From JANNRW01 sp031401815 (GTDB lineage: Bacteria; Desulfobacterota; Desulfuromonadia; Geobacterales; DSM-12255), in assembly GCA_031401815.1 (NCBI GenBank), contig JANNRW010000170.1, forward strand, positions 1 to 6,567: a stretch of DNA of 6,567 bases, given 5' to 3'. This document shows, one piece after another, positions 5,978 to 6,567 of the stretch (its first letter is position 1; each line of letters starts with the position of its first letter). The notes under the pieces were generated by a model. The model was not told the origin of the DNA, ran no database searches, and was given only the letters and a program-made list of their open reading frames with translations. Position numbers and translations under genes: made by a program.

Positions 5978-6046
5978 GTTTAACGATTCGTGGGGGCGCA
6001 GCGGCGGAGCGTTAGCAGAGCCCGTCTGCCGCCGCCTTGTTGGCGC
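5978..6046. repeat. GC-rich imperfect palindrome resembling an integron attC site
   Basis: Paired segments are GCGC (5996-5999) with GCGC (6043-6046), GCGGCGG (6001-6007) with CCGCCGC (6029-6035), and CAGA (6016-6019) with TCTG (6025-6028) around GCCCG; the octamer AGCGTTAG (6008-6015) bulges on one side. Read on the minus strand it runs from CCAAC (6044-6040) through the stem to GTTAAAC (5984-5978), about 67 bp in all, resembling the attC layout RYYYAAC...GTTRRRY. The GTTAAAC end fits the consensus fully; the other end has only the CCAAC core. It sits directly 3' of the HipA-like gene, the position of attC in a cassette. No T-run follows, so it is not an intrinsic terminator. A REP-like or MITE-like repeat is an equally fair reading. 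Confidence 0.4.
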
Positions 6047-6076
6047 AACTTCTTATTATCTTTCTAATATTGCACT

Positions 6077-6567
6077 TTACGCGAACAAACGAGGTCCAGC
6101 AAATAATCCATTTACCATTTTGTAGTTTTCTGCACAAATAACCCGAAATTTTTCAGAAATGCGGATGTCAGATTTTGACCGGTTCCAGAATTGGCTGGCA
6201 CATTCAAGCGCTGAGGGCCATTCGTTAGGGGCGCCGGGAACAACCGCAGGCAGAGTGAGTGGACGTGATGGAACAGCTCCATCCATTGGCCTGTAAACCA
6301 TTGGCAGCACATCATAGGCAGGCGCAAGTCTATATACCCTGCTGCCATCTAGCATAATCAAAGAGACATTGCCGAAGTGCTGATCGTTGTTGCCGATCAG
6401 GCTGCCAAAAACCGAGAGCCACCTGAGTGAACCAGCATCCTGAGCTGAAAATCTTCCATCGTTTGCCATTCTGTTTGCGGCATTAACCCAGTTGTCCTGA
6501 AAACCATAAAATTCATTGTCTATCGCTCGCAATGATATTATGGGCAGGCGCCCCAAGAGTCCGGTTC
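6077..6567 (-). CDS. HipA/YjjJ-type serine-threonine kinase toxin, C-terminal part (runs off the window)
   Basis: About 163 residues of the C-terminal lobe of a HipA-family kinase; the frame stays open through the window end, so the real start lies outside. The core is RWLSVFGSLIGNNDQHFGNVSL, where the D-x-H-x-x-N of GNNDQHFGN is the catalytic loop (aspartate equivalent to Asp309 of E. coli HipA). LAPAYDVLPMVY follows, with the metal-binding Asp equivalent to Asp332. H-x-G-N instead of H-x-K-N and the LAPAYDVLPM-Y-P run favour the YjjJ branch. A helix with FW and RISEKF ends the protein normally. HipA phosphorylates glutamyl-tRNA synthetase; YjjJ-like targets are less clear. No HipB gene lies on the downstream side seen here; a partner could be upstream, outside the window. 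An in-frame TTG at 6554-6556 is not taken as the start because family-like sequence (TGLLGRLP) continues before it. Confidence 0.86.
   Translation of the reverse strand, partial: TGLLGRLPIISLRAIDNEFYGFQDNWVNAANRMANDGRFSAQDAGSLRWLSVFGSLIGNNDQHFGNVSLIMLDGSRVYRLAPAYDVLPMVYRPMDGAVPSRPLTLPAVVPGAPNEWPSALECASQFWNRSKSDIRISEKFRVICAENYKMVNGLFAGPRLFA

Noticed and set aside
5996..6046. Rho-independent terminator of the HipA-like gene
   Set aside because: The stem is GC-rich but no T-run follows on the minus strand, and the stem has large internal bulges.
1..6567. CRISPR array, tRNA or rRNA genes
   Set aside because: No regularly spaced direct repeats and no cloverleaf or rRNA-like sequence were seen on either strand.

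Overview
The window reads as a bacterial chromosome segment of moderate GC in which two ordinary metabolic genes are surrounded by toxin-antitoxin-like modules and mobile-element debris. The style of the phosphoenolpyruvate carboxylase (PEPC), the G/C-stem plus T-run terminators and the mix of accessory genes suggest a Geobacter-like member of the former Deltaproteobacteria. That placement is an impression, not something the sequence proves.

Left part (1-1697). The left edge carries a C-terminal scrap of an IS21-type IstB protein on the minus strand. Next comes a two-gene minus-strand operon: an AbiEii/DUF6036-like nucleotidyltransferase (898-1485), overlapping by 8 nt a 223-residue helical protein (234-905) that carries an RNxxxH motif like that of HEPN RNases. 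Its upstream region holds an AT-rich inverted repeat, a possible operator. It ends at an orphan rho-independent terminator (1604-1630) pointing away from the operon.

Centre (1698-5276). A small plus-strand pyridoxamine-phosphate-oxidase-like flavoprotein gene (1698-2120) ends in a strong terminator. A roughly 220 nt spacer with a second terminator-like hairpin precedes a full-length ppc gene (2444-5194), the largest and surest gene here. ppc ends at a hairpin that can terminate transcription from both strands.

Right part (5277-6567). Two minus-strand toxin-antitoxin-type units lie here. One is a BrnT-like toxin (5640-5930) overlapping a ribbon-helix-helix antitoxin (5327-5650) by 11 nt. The other is the C-terminal part of a HipA/YjjJ-type kinase (6077 to past the window end). 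Between them is a GC-rich imperfect palindrome (about 5978-6046) that resembles an integron attC site in size and layout.

The most interesting items are the nucleotidyltransferase/HEPN-like pair, whose HEPN motif lacks the usual downstream tyrosine; the attC-like palindrome among the TA genes; and a PEPC in which the lysine used for aspartate feedback in E. coli appears to be glutamine.
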